The notes below the pieces were generated by a model. That model was not told the origin of the DNA. It saw only the letters and a program-made list of their open reading frames with translations, and did no database searches. Below, piece by piece: positions 37,058 to 47,000 of a DNA stretch of 64,000 nucleotides. Positions within the stretch are counted from its first letter, which is position 1, and each line of letters opens with the position of its first letter. A program made the position numbers and the translations under genes. The DNA is from Ampullaceana balthica. Taxonomy: Eukaryota; Mollusca; Gastropoda; Lymnaeidae. The stretch is taken from contig CALYLW010001022.1 in the NCBI GenBank assembly GCA_944989445.1, positions 215,579 through 279,578 of the forward strand, read 5' to 3'.

Positions 37058-37167
37058 TGTGACGTCACATTTCTTCAACCCCCCTCCCTCCCCCTCATCA
37101 CGCAACGTCACACAAGTGTGACCCCCCTCCCCCCCCTAGGTGCGTGACGTCATTTATGGACGGCCCC
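37058..37167. mobile_element. GGGGCC-type MITE, right-hand fragment
   Basis: Ends with a copy of the right inverted repeat of 7845-8112 (gtcatttatggacggcccc), preceded by the same C-rich and gtgacgtca motifs. The left end is missing. Confidence 0.7.
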
Positions 37168-37217
37168 ATATGTAGGATAAAAAGATGACAGTATATTATG
37201 AACTTAGTTGCAAAGAG

Positions 37218-39238
37218 AACAACTTATTTTTAAATACTTTATATTAACTCGTGGTTTCTGTTTGGTTGATTTTTTGCTTGCTTGTCGCCAAAACTTTGGA
37301 TACATTTTTAACCCACTTTCTCGTAAGCTAGCAAGCTTAAATTTTGCAGGCAGTTTTGTACCGATGATAAAAACGATGTATTACAATGTCATATCGATCG
37401 CATGTACAGTAATTAAATTGTTGATTTTTTAGATTATTTTATTTATCTCTATGTATCATGTTATTATTTTTTGGAGATATAGTGTCGCGGTGCTTATTAT
37501 ATTGAACGACCTTTCTGTCGCGCAATAAGGTGCGTATTTTATTTACAACACTTTTTATAAAGATATTCCTGATCGGTGCGCATTATATTAAACACGTTTT
37601 ACGACACAACTGCAATTTTGTATTTTTGGATGGTATTGCGCTGCGTATTATAATGAACATTCTTTTAGTTACGTCTCGTACATAAAGGATTTATAGTCAA
37701 AAACTTTGTTTTTTACGTTTTTAAATCCTTTATATTAACTCGTGGTGTCTGCGGCGGACCTTGCTTGCTTGCTTGCTTGCTTGCTTGTCGCCAAAACTTT
37801 TGATCGATTTTTAACCCACTTGCTCGCAAGATAGCGAGCTGAAATTTTGCAGGCAGTTTCGTACCGATGATAAAAACAATGTATCAAAATTTCAGATCGA
37901 TCGCATGTACCGTAATTAAATTATTGATTTTTTAGATTATTTTTTTTATTCCTATGTATCATGCTATTTTTTGAGATAGAGCGGTGCGTATTATATTGAA
38001 CAACCTTTCTGTCGCGCAATAAGGTGCGTATTTTATTGACAGCTCTTTTTATAAACATATTCCTGATCGGTGCGTATTATATTAAACATGTTTTACGACA
38101 CAACTTCAATTTTGTATTTCTGGATGGTCTGGCGCTGCGTATTATAATGAACATTCTTTTAGTTACTTCGCGTACATAAAGGATTTATAGTCAAAAACTT
38201 GGTTTTTTACGGGTTTTTCTTATTAAATCCTTTATATTAACTCGTGGTGTCTGCGGCCGACCGACCGACCGACCTTGCTTGCTTGCTTGCTTGTCGCCAA
38301 AACTTTTGATCGATTTTTAACCCACTTGCTTGCAAGATAGCGAGCTGAAATTTTGCAGGCAGTTTCGTACCGATGATAAAAACAATGTATCAAAATTTCA
38401 GATCGATCGCATGTACCGTAATTAAATTATTGATTTTTTAGATTATTTTATTTATTCCTAAGTATCATGCTATTTTTTGAGATAGAGCGTCGCGGTGCGT
38501 ATTATATTGAACAACCTTTCTGTCGCGCAATAAGGTGCGTATTTTACTGACAACACTTTTTATAAACCTATTCCTGATCGGTGCGCATTATATTAAACAC
38601 GTTTTACGACACAACTGCAATTTTGTATTTTTGGATGGTCTTGCGCTGCGTGTTATAATGAACATTCTTTTAGTTACGTCTCATACGTAAAGGATTTATA
38701 GTCAAAAACTTGGTTTTTTACGGGTTGTTTTTATTTAAAATATTTAATCCTTTATATTAACTTGTGGTGTCTGTTTGTTTGAGCCCTTGTTTGCTTGTCG
38801 CCAAAACTTTGGATCGATTTTAACCCACTTCCTCGTAAGCTAGCGAGCTGAAATTTTGCAGGCAGTTTTGTGCTGATGATAAAAACGATGTATCAAAATT
38901 TCAGATCGATCGCATGTGCTGTAATTAAATTATTTAATTTTTAGATTATTTTATTTATTGCTATGTGTCATGCTATTTTTTGAGATAGAGTGTACGGGTG
39001 CGTATTATATTGAACAACCTCTCTGTCGCGCAATAAGGCGCGTATTTTATTGACAATACTTTTTAAAAACATATTCCTGATCGTGCGCATCATATTAAAC
39101 ATGTTTTACGACACATAACTACCGTTTTGTAGTTTTTGATTTGTCTTGTATTATAATAAACATTCTTTTAGTTATTTCTCGTACATAAAGGATTTATAGT
39201 CAAAACGTGTTTTTTTACGTTTTTTTAAATTAATAATA
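37218..39238 (+). repeat. Tandem array: four copies of the 0.5-kb AAATCCTTTAT repeat
   Basis: Units begin near 37218, 37723, 38226 and 38743, about 500-520 bp apart. Each opens with aaatcctttatattaact and closes with ataaaggatttatagtcaa, so each is bounded by an 11-bp inverted pair; a roughly 30-bp T-rich linker separates neighbours. Inside: a gacc/gctt microsatellite; a conserved 110-bp core (ccacttgctcgcaag, gagctgaaattttgcaggca, atcaaaatttcagatcgatc); then four diverged copies of ggtgcgtattatattgaac. No protein. The first unit is the most diverged. Confidence 0.93.
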
Positions 39239-39574
39239 AAATTTTAAGAGCTGCTGTTTTTAGTTCTTGTAATAGTTTTCTATCTGAAAGAATGAAATGA
39301 GAATTTTATCTGGCAAAATAGTTCATCTTTAGACCAGGTAATTTGATGCTACAAATAATGAAAAACAATGAGACTTTGGTGGAGCAGATTGGTCAGGATT
39401 AGTAACACACACGCACAAAGAGTGCCAATAATATTATACTCATAAATAAACTAAACAATTTACTTCAGAATTTAAAAAAAGATAATTTATCACTGGAAGT
39501 TTGAGCATCAAGCTTTGGGGAAAATCAATGAACTTTACACAAACAATGATTATAAGTTCCTTAAATAAACATTT
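39239..39574. other. Interior stretch, nothing recognised
   Basis: AT-rich; no feature. Confidence 0.4.
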
Positions 39575-39690
39575 AAAACTCTAATAAGAATGCATGACTA
39601 AACACAAACCGTGGATAAGCATAGGACGCAATAGTCTTCTGTATAGAAGGAGCGTCTGTAACAGATAAGATAAGATAGAGCCCTGAGCCC
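39575..39690 (+). mobile_element. LINE B 3' tail fragment
   Basis: Matches 58680-58790: the end of the coding region (aaactctaataagaatgc), then tgtatagaaggagcgtctgt and the terminal agataagataag pentamer run. Only about 115 bp were copied, as expected for severe 5' truncation. Confidence 0.85.
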
Positions 39691-39839
39691 TATATAAATT
39701 GGTTTCTACATGATTTTATTGAAGCAAGACGATCTATCGTTGATTCAAAGTCAACGTTCTCATCTAGATTACGTTCAATTTAAATTAATGCCAATCAAGA
39801 CAGACATTTCTCATTGTTGAGCGAAAATAATTTTTGATG

Positions 39840-41546
39840 AGTTTCAATCTACTGAAACTTCTTTAAGCAGTAGCACTGCTAACAGGAGGAGTCAAGTACA
39901 TTTTATGGAGTATGGCAAATTAGGTATACCTGATGCCATTTATTTCAGTCAAGAATGGCTGAACCTTTTAAGTTGTAGTTCACTAGATGATGTTGAATAT
40001 ACAAATGCATACAAATCTTTGAAGGTATCATTTTCTACGATTGCTTCTTCAAGGTTAATGTCGCATCTGTAAATTTTGCATAAACTGTAAAATAATCTTT
40101 ATTTTCTTCCGACATTTGTAATGGATCAATACAATAGAAATAAGTAACTGTTCCCCAAAAGTCATTAAATCGATGATCTATTTGTGTTACAAGTGTATCC
40201 ATGATAGTGAAGTACGTTTCAGATTTAAAGCGTGTAGTTGGATCATCAAATCATCAGCCATTTTATCTCTGCTAAGTTCGCCGGCCATACTTCTCTTTTT
40301 TTGCAATTTGCTATTCTTTAAATTCTGTTTTAACATCTAGTTTGGAACAAGTTTCGTTAATAAAATTAATGATTTGACATGTACATTCAGAATTTCAAAG
40401 CCTTTATCGCTTCTCAATCAAACAAACTTATTTCATCCAAAATCGATCAATTGTTTTGCAAAGGCGTTGCAAGTAGTCTGATAACATAAAGATAACTTTT
40501 ATACAATTAGCATCAGAAAAACAAAAGAATATTTTGATACTAAAACAGTATTTCCCATAGCTTCGGCTCTGACACTTCTTTTATATTCTGTTGATTCCCC
40601 TGAATCAAGTGTGCCTAGAATAGCAGAGAATGATTCAACAACTGAATGAACTGCATGCTTACGACTTGCACATCTTGTAGCAGCAAGTCGTTTCAGAGTA
40701 GCTACTGTTGATTCATATTAAGATTTATGGTGTTCTTTAAGAGTATGTAGACGTGGTAAACTAGAACTTAAGGAATGCATACAACTTTTCAGCTGTGCCG
40801 AAATACAACTGTACATCACTGTTTACAGACATTGCTTCGATAGTAACCAAATTCAAAACATGGGCACAACAATTGGGTGAAAGTTTCTTCATTTGTGTTT
40901 GAAGGACACTCTTAATTCCAGAGTATGCCTGTCCTCGACAGAGTGTGAAATCAATGTTTCGATTTTGTAGTTCCGTTAAAATCTTCTCAGCAAATGCGGA
41001 AGCTTTAAAAAAAAATTAAATTTTTTAATATATATATATTTTTTTAATAAGTCCCATAACCGGTGGTCGTAGGGGGTCCTAATGTTTCCATTAGAACTTA
41101 CTAGGGGCGGGGCTTGGTAGACCTTGTTGGGCTCCCCCTCTCCCTTCCAGGTCAGTGGAGGACTTTCTTAGCGTTAATCATTCCATTTTTATTGTGGCTT
41201 TAACGTGGGCTAGATCCCACGCCCCTCAGCTTGTGAGGCGAGCGCACTATTGACTTCACTATCCAACTGCTTTTTACTAAAGTATAAAAGCCTATAAATT
41301 ATAAATCTTTCCACAACATGTCCTGATTTTAAAAAATTAACTTAAATAAACTTACATTTGATCAATTCTAGATATATTAATGGTTGAATCAATAATTAAA
41401 TAAAATAATTGTGCAGACTTAACTTCCTTATCATTTGTGGACGATAATTCAGATGCGAGATTTAAACCAGATCTTACAGTTTCATCATTTGAAATACGAT
41501 ATTTAGCAAGCAGTTTAGTTTTGAGTAGAAGTTTCGTGTTTAGCAA
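39840..41546 (-). pseudogene. hAT transposase pseudogene, ZMYM1-like
   Basis: Minus-strand pieces, N to C: a 64-codon open stretch at 41546-41352 with KLLAKYRISND and FYLIIDSTINISRIDQM, the catalytic-region start; after an inserted SINE-like sequence, ASAFAEKILTELQNRNIDF, then CRGQAYSGIKSVLQTQMKKL and PNCCAHVLNLV near 40980-40850, which carries the CRGQ and H-x-L-N-L motifs of hAT transposases; then RLAATRCASRKHAVHSVVES near 40695-40640. Stops and frame changes separate them. It is the gene of the 34349-41677 element. Relation to the other hAT gene in the window (13860-14545) is same broad type but not the same family, as the element ends differ. Confidence 0.72.
41040..41275 (-). mobile_element. 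Possible tRNA-derived SINE, degraded
   Basis: Minus strand reads tagtgaagtcaatagtgcgc, tcgcctcacaagctg and cgtgggatctagccc, spaced like the A box, anticodon arm and B box of a tRNA promoter; the B box is diverged from the GGTTCGA consensus. A T/A tract follows at 41005-41050 on the plus strand. No target-site duplication identified. Confidence 0.45.
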
Positions 41547-41685
41547 TATTTTTTCTGCTCTAGTGATACCTTTTTAGTGTTCATCGAGGGCGTCTTTAAG
41601 GGGCGCCATTTTAGACCCAACAGGGGCGTGGGGGGGGGCAAGCCGACCCCCCTGCCCTATAGCTAAATCCGCCACTGCTATTGCT

Positions 41686-42418
41686 AGCACCAGGGCAATC
41701 TGCTCCATCTTTAACATTGTCTGAGCGCAGGACTCACTCGTCGCCCTAACCACGTCTAGCGCGGGGCACGAAGTCAACAGGTGCACACGACTGTTTCATC
41801 GCGAGAGTTCGAGAAAAATGACAGCGTCGTAGCTAAAAAGTCCCGATCTCTTTATTGTTTTGTATACACTCTCCAAGGCCCTGTGTATAGCCTCGAGCCC
41901 CACATTGAATTCGACGCGTTTCTTAAGAGTTCTTCATTTGGTGGCCCTCCCATTGGGTATATGAGGCGCTCACGGCATCCCGCAGTTCCTTCAGTCATGT
42001 TGGCAGCTCCATCTGGGGACACTTGAACATGAGTGTACACAAACCCTTCCATTGTCCCAAGGGCAAGCCGCTTTCTAGACATATTCCGTGCTGCCCTTCG
42101 TGTCACAAGGGAAAGCCGCTTTCTATACATATTCCGTGCTGCCCTTCGTCACTGCCGTGTCGATCAATGACAAGCATATTCTTGGACGATTCGCTTCCGC
42201 ATAGCGCGGTTTGACTGGGACATTACTTGACTATCTGCTATAGATAAATTTCGTGGAGGTTTGATGGTCCTATAAAGTTCCGTTACTTGATGCATAATAG
42301 GCACCCGTTTCAACTTCCCACGTCCACCCATATTATTCTGCGTTTGGCAGTAAGTTTATCCAATGTCTGGCCTGTGATACATCTGTGGAATATTTTTAGT
42401 GCTTTTTACACGCTTTTT
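41686..42418. other. Unassigned GC-richer stretch with a 48-bp duplication
   Basis: Two copies of a roughly 46-bp block (agccgctttcta(g/t)acatat, then tgctgcccttcg) at 42054-42100 and 42103-42148. Overlapping frames of 81-92 codons on both strands (41781-42130) span the more GC-rich part; no family recognised on either strand. Confidence 0.4.
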
Positions 42419-42788
42419 ACACGCTTTTATTTAAGTCACACTATTTGTATGTTGTATCCATCCATCCATCCTTCCTTTAAATCTTGAAACGTAAAATTAA
42501 ACCACTTCTGATGATCCTAGAGATCTAAAAATTTTACCACAGATATATCTTGGATGACAATGCATTGTATCAAAATTTGAGATCGATCGAATGTACCGTA
42601 ATTAAATTAATCAATTTTTAGTTTATCTCTATTTATCACTATTTAGAATGTATAGTCGTCTGCTAGAGTTGACCTCCACGGCTCACTGGTTTCACTCCAG
42701 CCCTCGTTTACCAAATTCCCGTGTTTACATCAAGGACAGGGCAGATCAGCGCGTTTCAGTCTGTAAATGTTTGTAAATAAAAGCGTGT
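42419..42788 (+). mobile_element. TIR element, ACACGCTTTTATTT ends, 370 bp
   Basis: Bounded by a perfect 14-bp inverted pair (acacgcttttattt at 42419-42432 and its complement at 42775-42788). Interior motifs: ccatccatcc, gagatctaaaaattttac-like block, gagatcgatcgaatgtaccg and gtctgctagagttgacc. The same element lies inverted at 54658-55024. The flank gtcctttttaaaaaaagatt is also shared between copies, so the true end may lie further out. No coding. Confidence 0.8.
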
Positions 42789-42809
42789 CCTTTTTAAAAA
42801 AAGATTTTT

Positions 42810-42992
42810 TTACATTTTACTTATTGTGTCTCTTCTTATCGATGGTGGCTCAACGTTTGCTATCACCTCCACGGTCAACTGTGGGTGTCGTACCAAAAGC
42901 GCTAAAGATAAAGCGCGGTTGTGGATACAACCCAACCTTTCCAATGCCGTTTTGCTGGCAAAGGCTTGATAGTACAAGCTGTTAACCCTCAC
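42810..42992 (-). pseudogene. Non-LTR retrotransposon ORF fragment
   Basis: Sixty codons on the minus strand contain ALERLGCIHNRALSLAL and EPPSIRR. The pattern L-x-x-I/V-x-N-x-A/G-L-R/S-L followed by P-S/P-x-x-R-R is the region after the reverse transcriptase in I-clade and related non-LTR elements. No reverse transcriptase or RNase H portion is preserved beside it. It differs from LINE A and LINE B, so a third retrotransposon family is represented. Confidence 0.5.
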
Positions 42993-43612
42993 CGACCTTA
43001 CACTGCCCAGGGAAGGAGCTCTGAGCGTGCTTGACTCAAGCCCACTAGTTCGTGCATGCCCAGCCCTTTGACCAGGTTTAGCTTAGTGGTTGCTTGGAAG
43101 CTCAGGTCTTGTACAAACTTGTACATAGGTACCATCTGATCCAGTTTGACTCCTGAGTAATCCTACTCGTAATCCTACATGTGGACGAAAATCAGCATTC
43201 CCGAGTCTGCGCTCTTCATGGTGCTTCCCGGAAAATCCCCTCAGCCGTCTGGCCCCATAGGGGACGTAACAGCTGAGGACCCCCCCCCTCCCCCGGAGCG
43301 GTCTCTTCTGAAGCGGCCACCTGGGCATCCAGGACACAAGGTCGAAAATGCCATCCACTCAGTTGACCTCCTAAGTAAACAGCCTGCTTGTCACTTTTGA
43401 GTACTAATAGGAAGCTAAAATCTTATGTGTGGCCGGAGCTTCTGAAACAGATAAAATATATTGTTCACTTTGAGCTCCATCTTTTGATGGTTGATGGTCC
43501 GGCTATTAGAGAAGACAGCTTTGTCGGTATAGTAAATGTAATCTATTTCTTCATGACTTTTCGCTTAAACCATCCGTCGGAAATTTCGGAAGATTGGTTA
43601 TTTGAATGGCAT
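42993..43612. other. Unassigned GC-richer stretch
   Basis: Overlapping frames on both strands at 43083-43400 reflect base composition; a C-run lies at 43278-43294. It may be more of the degraded retrotransposon at 42810-42992, but no motif supports this. Confidence 0.35.
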
Positions 43613-43627
43613 ATTATCTTCACACTA

Positions 43628-43834
43628 AAGGGCGCGATGGTCTAAGTGATAGCGCACTGGACTATCGATCTGAGGCAGATGCCGAGTCGCGGGTTCGAGC
43701 CCAGGTACTGGCAAGGCCCCTGGGGCATTGTGCTGGCAACACATTCCCCTGCTCGTTAGTGGTGGCTAAAAACTTGTGAACGCTACATCTCTTGCCCCAT
43801 AGTCCGTCATGGACTGGAAAGGGGGTCATCATCA
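43628..43834 (+). mobile_element. tRNA-derived SINE, about 207 bp, complete
   Basis: The 5' head has pol III promoter boxes: an A box (tggtctaagtgatagcgc) near 43638 and a near-consensus B box (gggttcgagccc) near 43691. A tRNA-unrelated body follows (aacacattcccctgctcgtt, ccgtcatggactggaaag) and the 3' end is a short tcatcatca tail. The insertion is flanked by a perfect 15-bp duplication attatcttcacacta at 43613-43627 and 43835-43849. A structured tail rather than poly-A fits mobilisation by a LINE without poly-A, perhaps of the LINE A type, but no shared 3' end is evident. Long perfect duplication indicates a fairly recent insertion. Confidence 0.9.
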
Positions 43835-43849
43835 ATTATCTTCACACTA

Positions 43850-44024
43850 GTATCTTCATACTAGATAAGAAAAGCAAGTATTTAGTTTTATGACAGAGAG
43901 CCATGTTTACAAAATTTAAAAGAAGTATTAAAATATCATTCTATTAATTTAATTTTTAATAAAGATTTCAAGGACAAGAAAAAATAAATAAAATAAAATA
44001 AATTGCTGATAATAATGATAATCT
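43850..44024. other. AT-rich spacer between SINE and LINE A
   Basis: Low-complexity aaataaaataaa run near 43980-44000; nothing else. Confidence 0.5.
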
Positions 44025-44036
44025 ATAATATATATA

Positions 44037-47000
44037 GAGATATATGGTCCAAGGTTGTCATTGCCAGGGCGGGGGTGGAAGATAAGCATCCACTCCTCTA
44101 GAAATGCCCTAAAAGGCTTGCGTCTCTTAATGCCTCTGTCAACCAAAATCCAGCTCCTGGCCTTCTCGCGTGGCTCACACAAAAGCCCGGCGGACCATGT
44201 TGTTACTAACAGGAGAAGGGATGAAGGCGGTCAACTGGCGCCTCAAAACCAGTAGCTTCGGGTAGATGAGGCTCGTTAACCATGGTCGGTAGCTCATCTA
44301 GGAGAGGGAAACTCTTATTCTAAACCTCCGCTGCCTTGCGGCTAAACCCTCATGGGAAAGGCTAGGGGAGTAAACCCCGACAGAAAATCAGGAAGTGGAG
44401 CTCCTAAGGCGGTCTGCTACTGAAACAAATTGCATTCCGGCAGCTCCTGCGACGCGAATGGTGCCAAGCCGTATCGACATTAGTCGTTCCATTGGATCCA
44501 CCATTGGCGTGGAGAGGGGGGATCTGCTGTTTGGGCAGCAGCTGGTTCTCCATAGTAACACGCCCAGGCTTTATCTTTACTGGAGAGGACACTCCAGCAT
44601 CGCCGCAAGGTGTGAACACAACACGGGAAGCAGCAGTTTACCGGTTATAAGCCATAGCTCAATTGGCGTAGAGCTAGGCGCCAGGGGTTGCTTCCGACGG
44701 TGGGAGAGATCACCATGTCTCAATGGATCGCTACCGCCCGCCTCAAGCTGGGCAGCCCCCAGCCAATAAGGTGCTATCCCGCCATGGCCTACCTGCTCCA
44801 CTGGGTGCGTGGAGCTCAGAGGAACTTCTCAACAAGTAGGCCAGTAAATCCTGCACCTAGAAATAAAAAAACAAAAGATAAGAAGACTCCAGCTCTTCGC
44901 CTAGCAAGCTGGAACGTTAGGACTATGTGTCCAGGCATTACTGCCGACCTGCAGCTTATTGATGATGCCAGGAAGACAGCCATCATTGACAGGGAGCTTG
45001 CCAGACTAAACATCGACATTGCCTGCCTTCAGGAGACTAGACTCCCAGAAAGTGGTACCATAAAAGAATGCAACTACACTTTCTTCTGGCAGGGTGGACC
45101 AATGGACACACCAAGGCAACATGGGGTTGGTTTTGCCATAAAAAATGGACTCTGCTCCTCCATAGAACCCCCAACAAAGGGCACTAACAGGATACTAACA
45201 ATACGACTATCTACATCCTCAGGATTAGCCAACATCATCAGTGCTTATGCTCCAACCTTATCCTCGAGCTCAGAAGCGAAAGACCAGTTCTATGATGATC
45301 TCAATCAAACACTAGCCAGCATACCCACCAATGAACCAATCTACATCCTTGGTGACTTCAATGCAAGAGTTAGAAGTGATCACATGGCCTGGCCAACTTG
45401 CCTCGGTTATTTTGGAAGAGGCAGGCTAAATGAAAATGGGCAGAGATTACTAGAGATGTGCTGCTTACATGGACTATGTGTCACAAATACTTTCTTCAAC
45501 TGCAAAGCAATCCACCAAGTGTCATGGAGGCATCCCCGCTCTAAACACTGGCACCAACTAGATCTCATCATCACAAGACGCACACAACTGGCCAGTGTCC
45601 TCCTCACACGCAGTTACCACAGTGCAGACTGCGACACAGATCACTCCTTAGTGGCTAGCAAGGTAAGGTTACTGCCAAAGAAATTGTACCGCAACAAAAA
45701 CAAGGGAAAACCACGCATAGGCATCTGCTCCACCAAGAATCCAGAGAGAACAGCAGAATACACCCAGAGACTAAAAGAAGCTCTTGTACAAATGCCACCA
45801 GTAGACACTATTGAGTCCAAGTGGTCACATCTGCGGGACACCATATATGGCTCAGCTATTGCGGCATTCGGCAAGAGAGAACGCAAAAGTGCAGACTGGT
45901 TTGAGGCCCACTGGGAAGAAATGAAGCATGTCACCGATGTAAAAAGAAAGGCTCTTTTAGCCTATAAAGACAGGCCTTGCCCAGAAACTATACATTCCCT
46001 TAAGAGCGCCAAGAAAAATGCCCAGCAGGCAGCTCGCCACTACGCTAACACGTACTGGATCAATCTAAGTTCCAGCATACAGTCAGCTGCTGATAGAGGC
46101 GATACAAAGGCTATGTACGAGAATATAAAACAAGCAACAGGCCCTCTGACCTCCAAGACAGCGCCCTTAATGTCAAAAGCAGGGGAAATTATCACTGATC
46201 GGGACAAGCAACTCAAACGGTGGATCGAGCACTACCTGGAATTGTACGCAACTATAAACCATGTCTCAACTGCTGCCCTGGACGATATCCCAGACCTGCC
46301 GGTCATGGAAGAGCTCGATAGCCTACCCACAATGGTCGAGCTAAGTAGAGCCATAGATTGCCTAGCCTGCGGGAAAGCCCCTGGTAATGATGGAATTCCA
46401 CCAGAAGTTCTCAAATGTGGAAAAGAAATACTTTTACAGCCTTTGCATGACCTCCTCACTCTGTGCTGGGAACAGGGGCAGATACCACAGGAGTTAAAAG
46501 ATGCCAACATCGTTACACTGTATAAAAATAAAGGAGACAAGAGTGACTGCAACAACTATCGTGGAATCTCTCTCCTCAGTATAGTTGGAAAGGCCTTCGC
46601 CCGAGTTGCATTGACACGCCTGCAGACCCTAGCATCGTGTGTACTCCCAGAATCGCAGTGCGGCTTTCGAGCCGGAAGATCAACCATAGACATGATCTTC
46701 TCTCTGCGCCAGCTGCAGGAGAAATGCAGGGAGCAACATATGCCTCTATACATCGCGTTCGTCGACCTAACTAAAGCTTTTGATCTTGTCAGCAGAAGCG
46801 GCCTTTTCCAGATCTTAGTAAAAATAGGCTGCCCTACACATCTGCTTAACATCATCAAGCAATTCCACGAAAACATGCAGGGCACAGTGTGCTATAACGG
46901 TGCCACCTCCGAGGCTTTCCCAGTAAGTAGTGGAGTAAAGCAAGGCTGCGTGTTGGCACCTACTCTATTCGCAATATTCTTTTCCATCTTACTCCAGTAT

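Larger units (their letters stand above)
34349..41677 (-). mobile_element. hAT transposon, 7.3 kb, ends intact, stuffed with insertions
   Basis: The ends are perfect 15-bp inverted repeats (CAGTGGCGGATTTAG) flanked by a perfect 8-bp duplication ctattgct at 34341-34348 and 41678-41685. The transposase remnant lies on the minus strand at 41546-39840. Inside lie two hAT MITEs with their own duplications, a GGGGCC-type MITE fragment, a four-copy array of the 0.5-kb repeat, a LINE B tail and a SINE-like sequence. Subtracting these leaves an ancestral element of perhaps 4-4.5 kb. Confidence 0.88.

Noticed and set aside
41781..42130. Overlapping 81- and 92-codon frames on opposite strands
   Set aside because: Mutually overlapping, contain a 48-bp tandem duplication and match nothing I know.
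43628..43715. tRNA gene
   Set aside because: A and B boxes are present, but the acceptor stem does not pair and a SINE body with target-site duplication follows.
44688..44714. Longer LINE A start at TTG 44688
   Set aside because: TTG is not a normal eukaryotic start; an in-frame TAG lies at 44655 and the first ATG is 44715.
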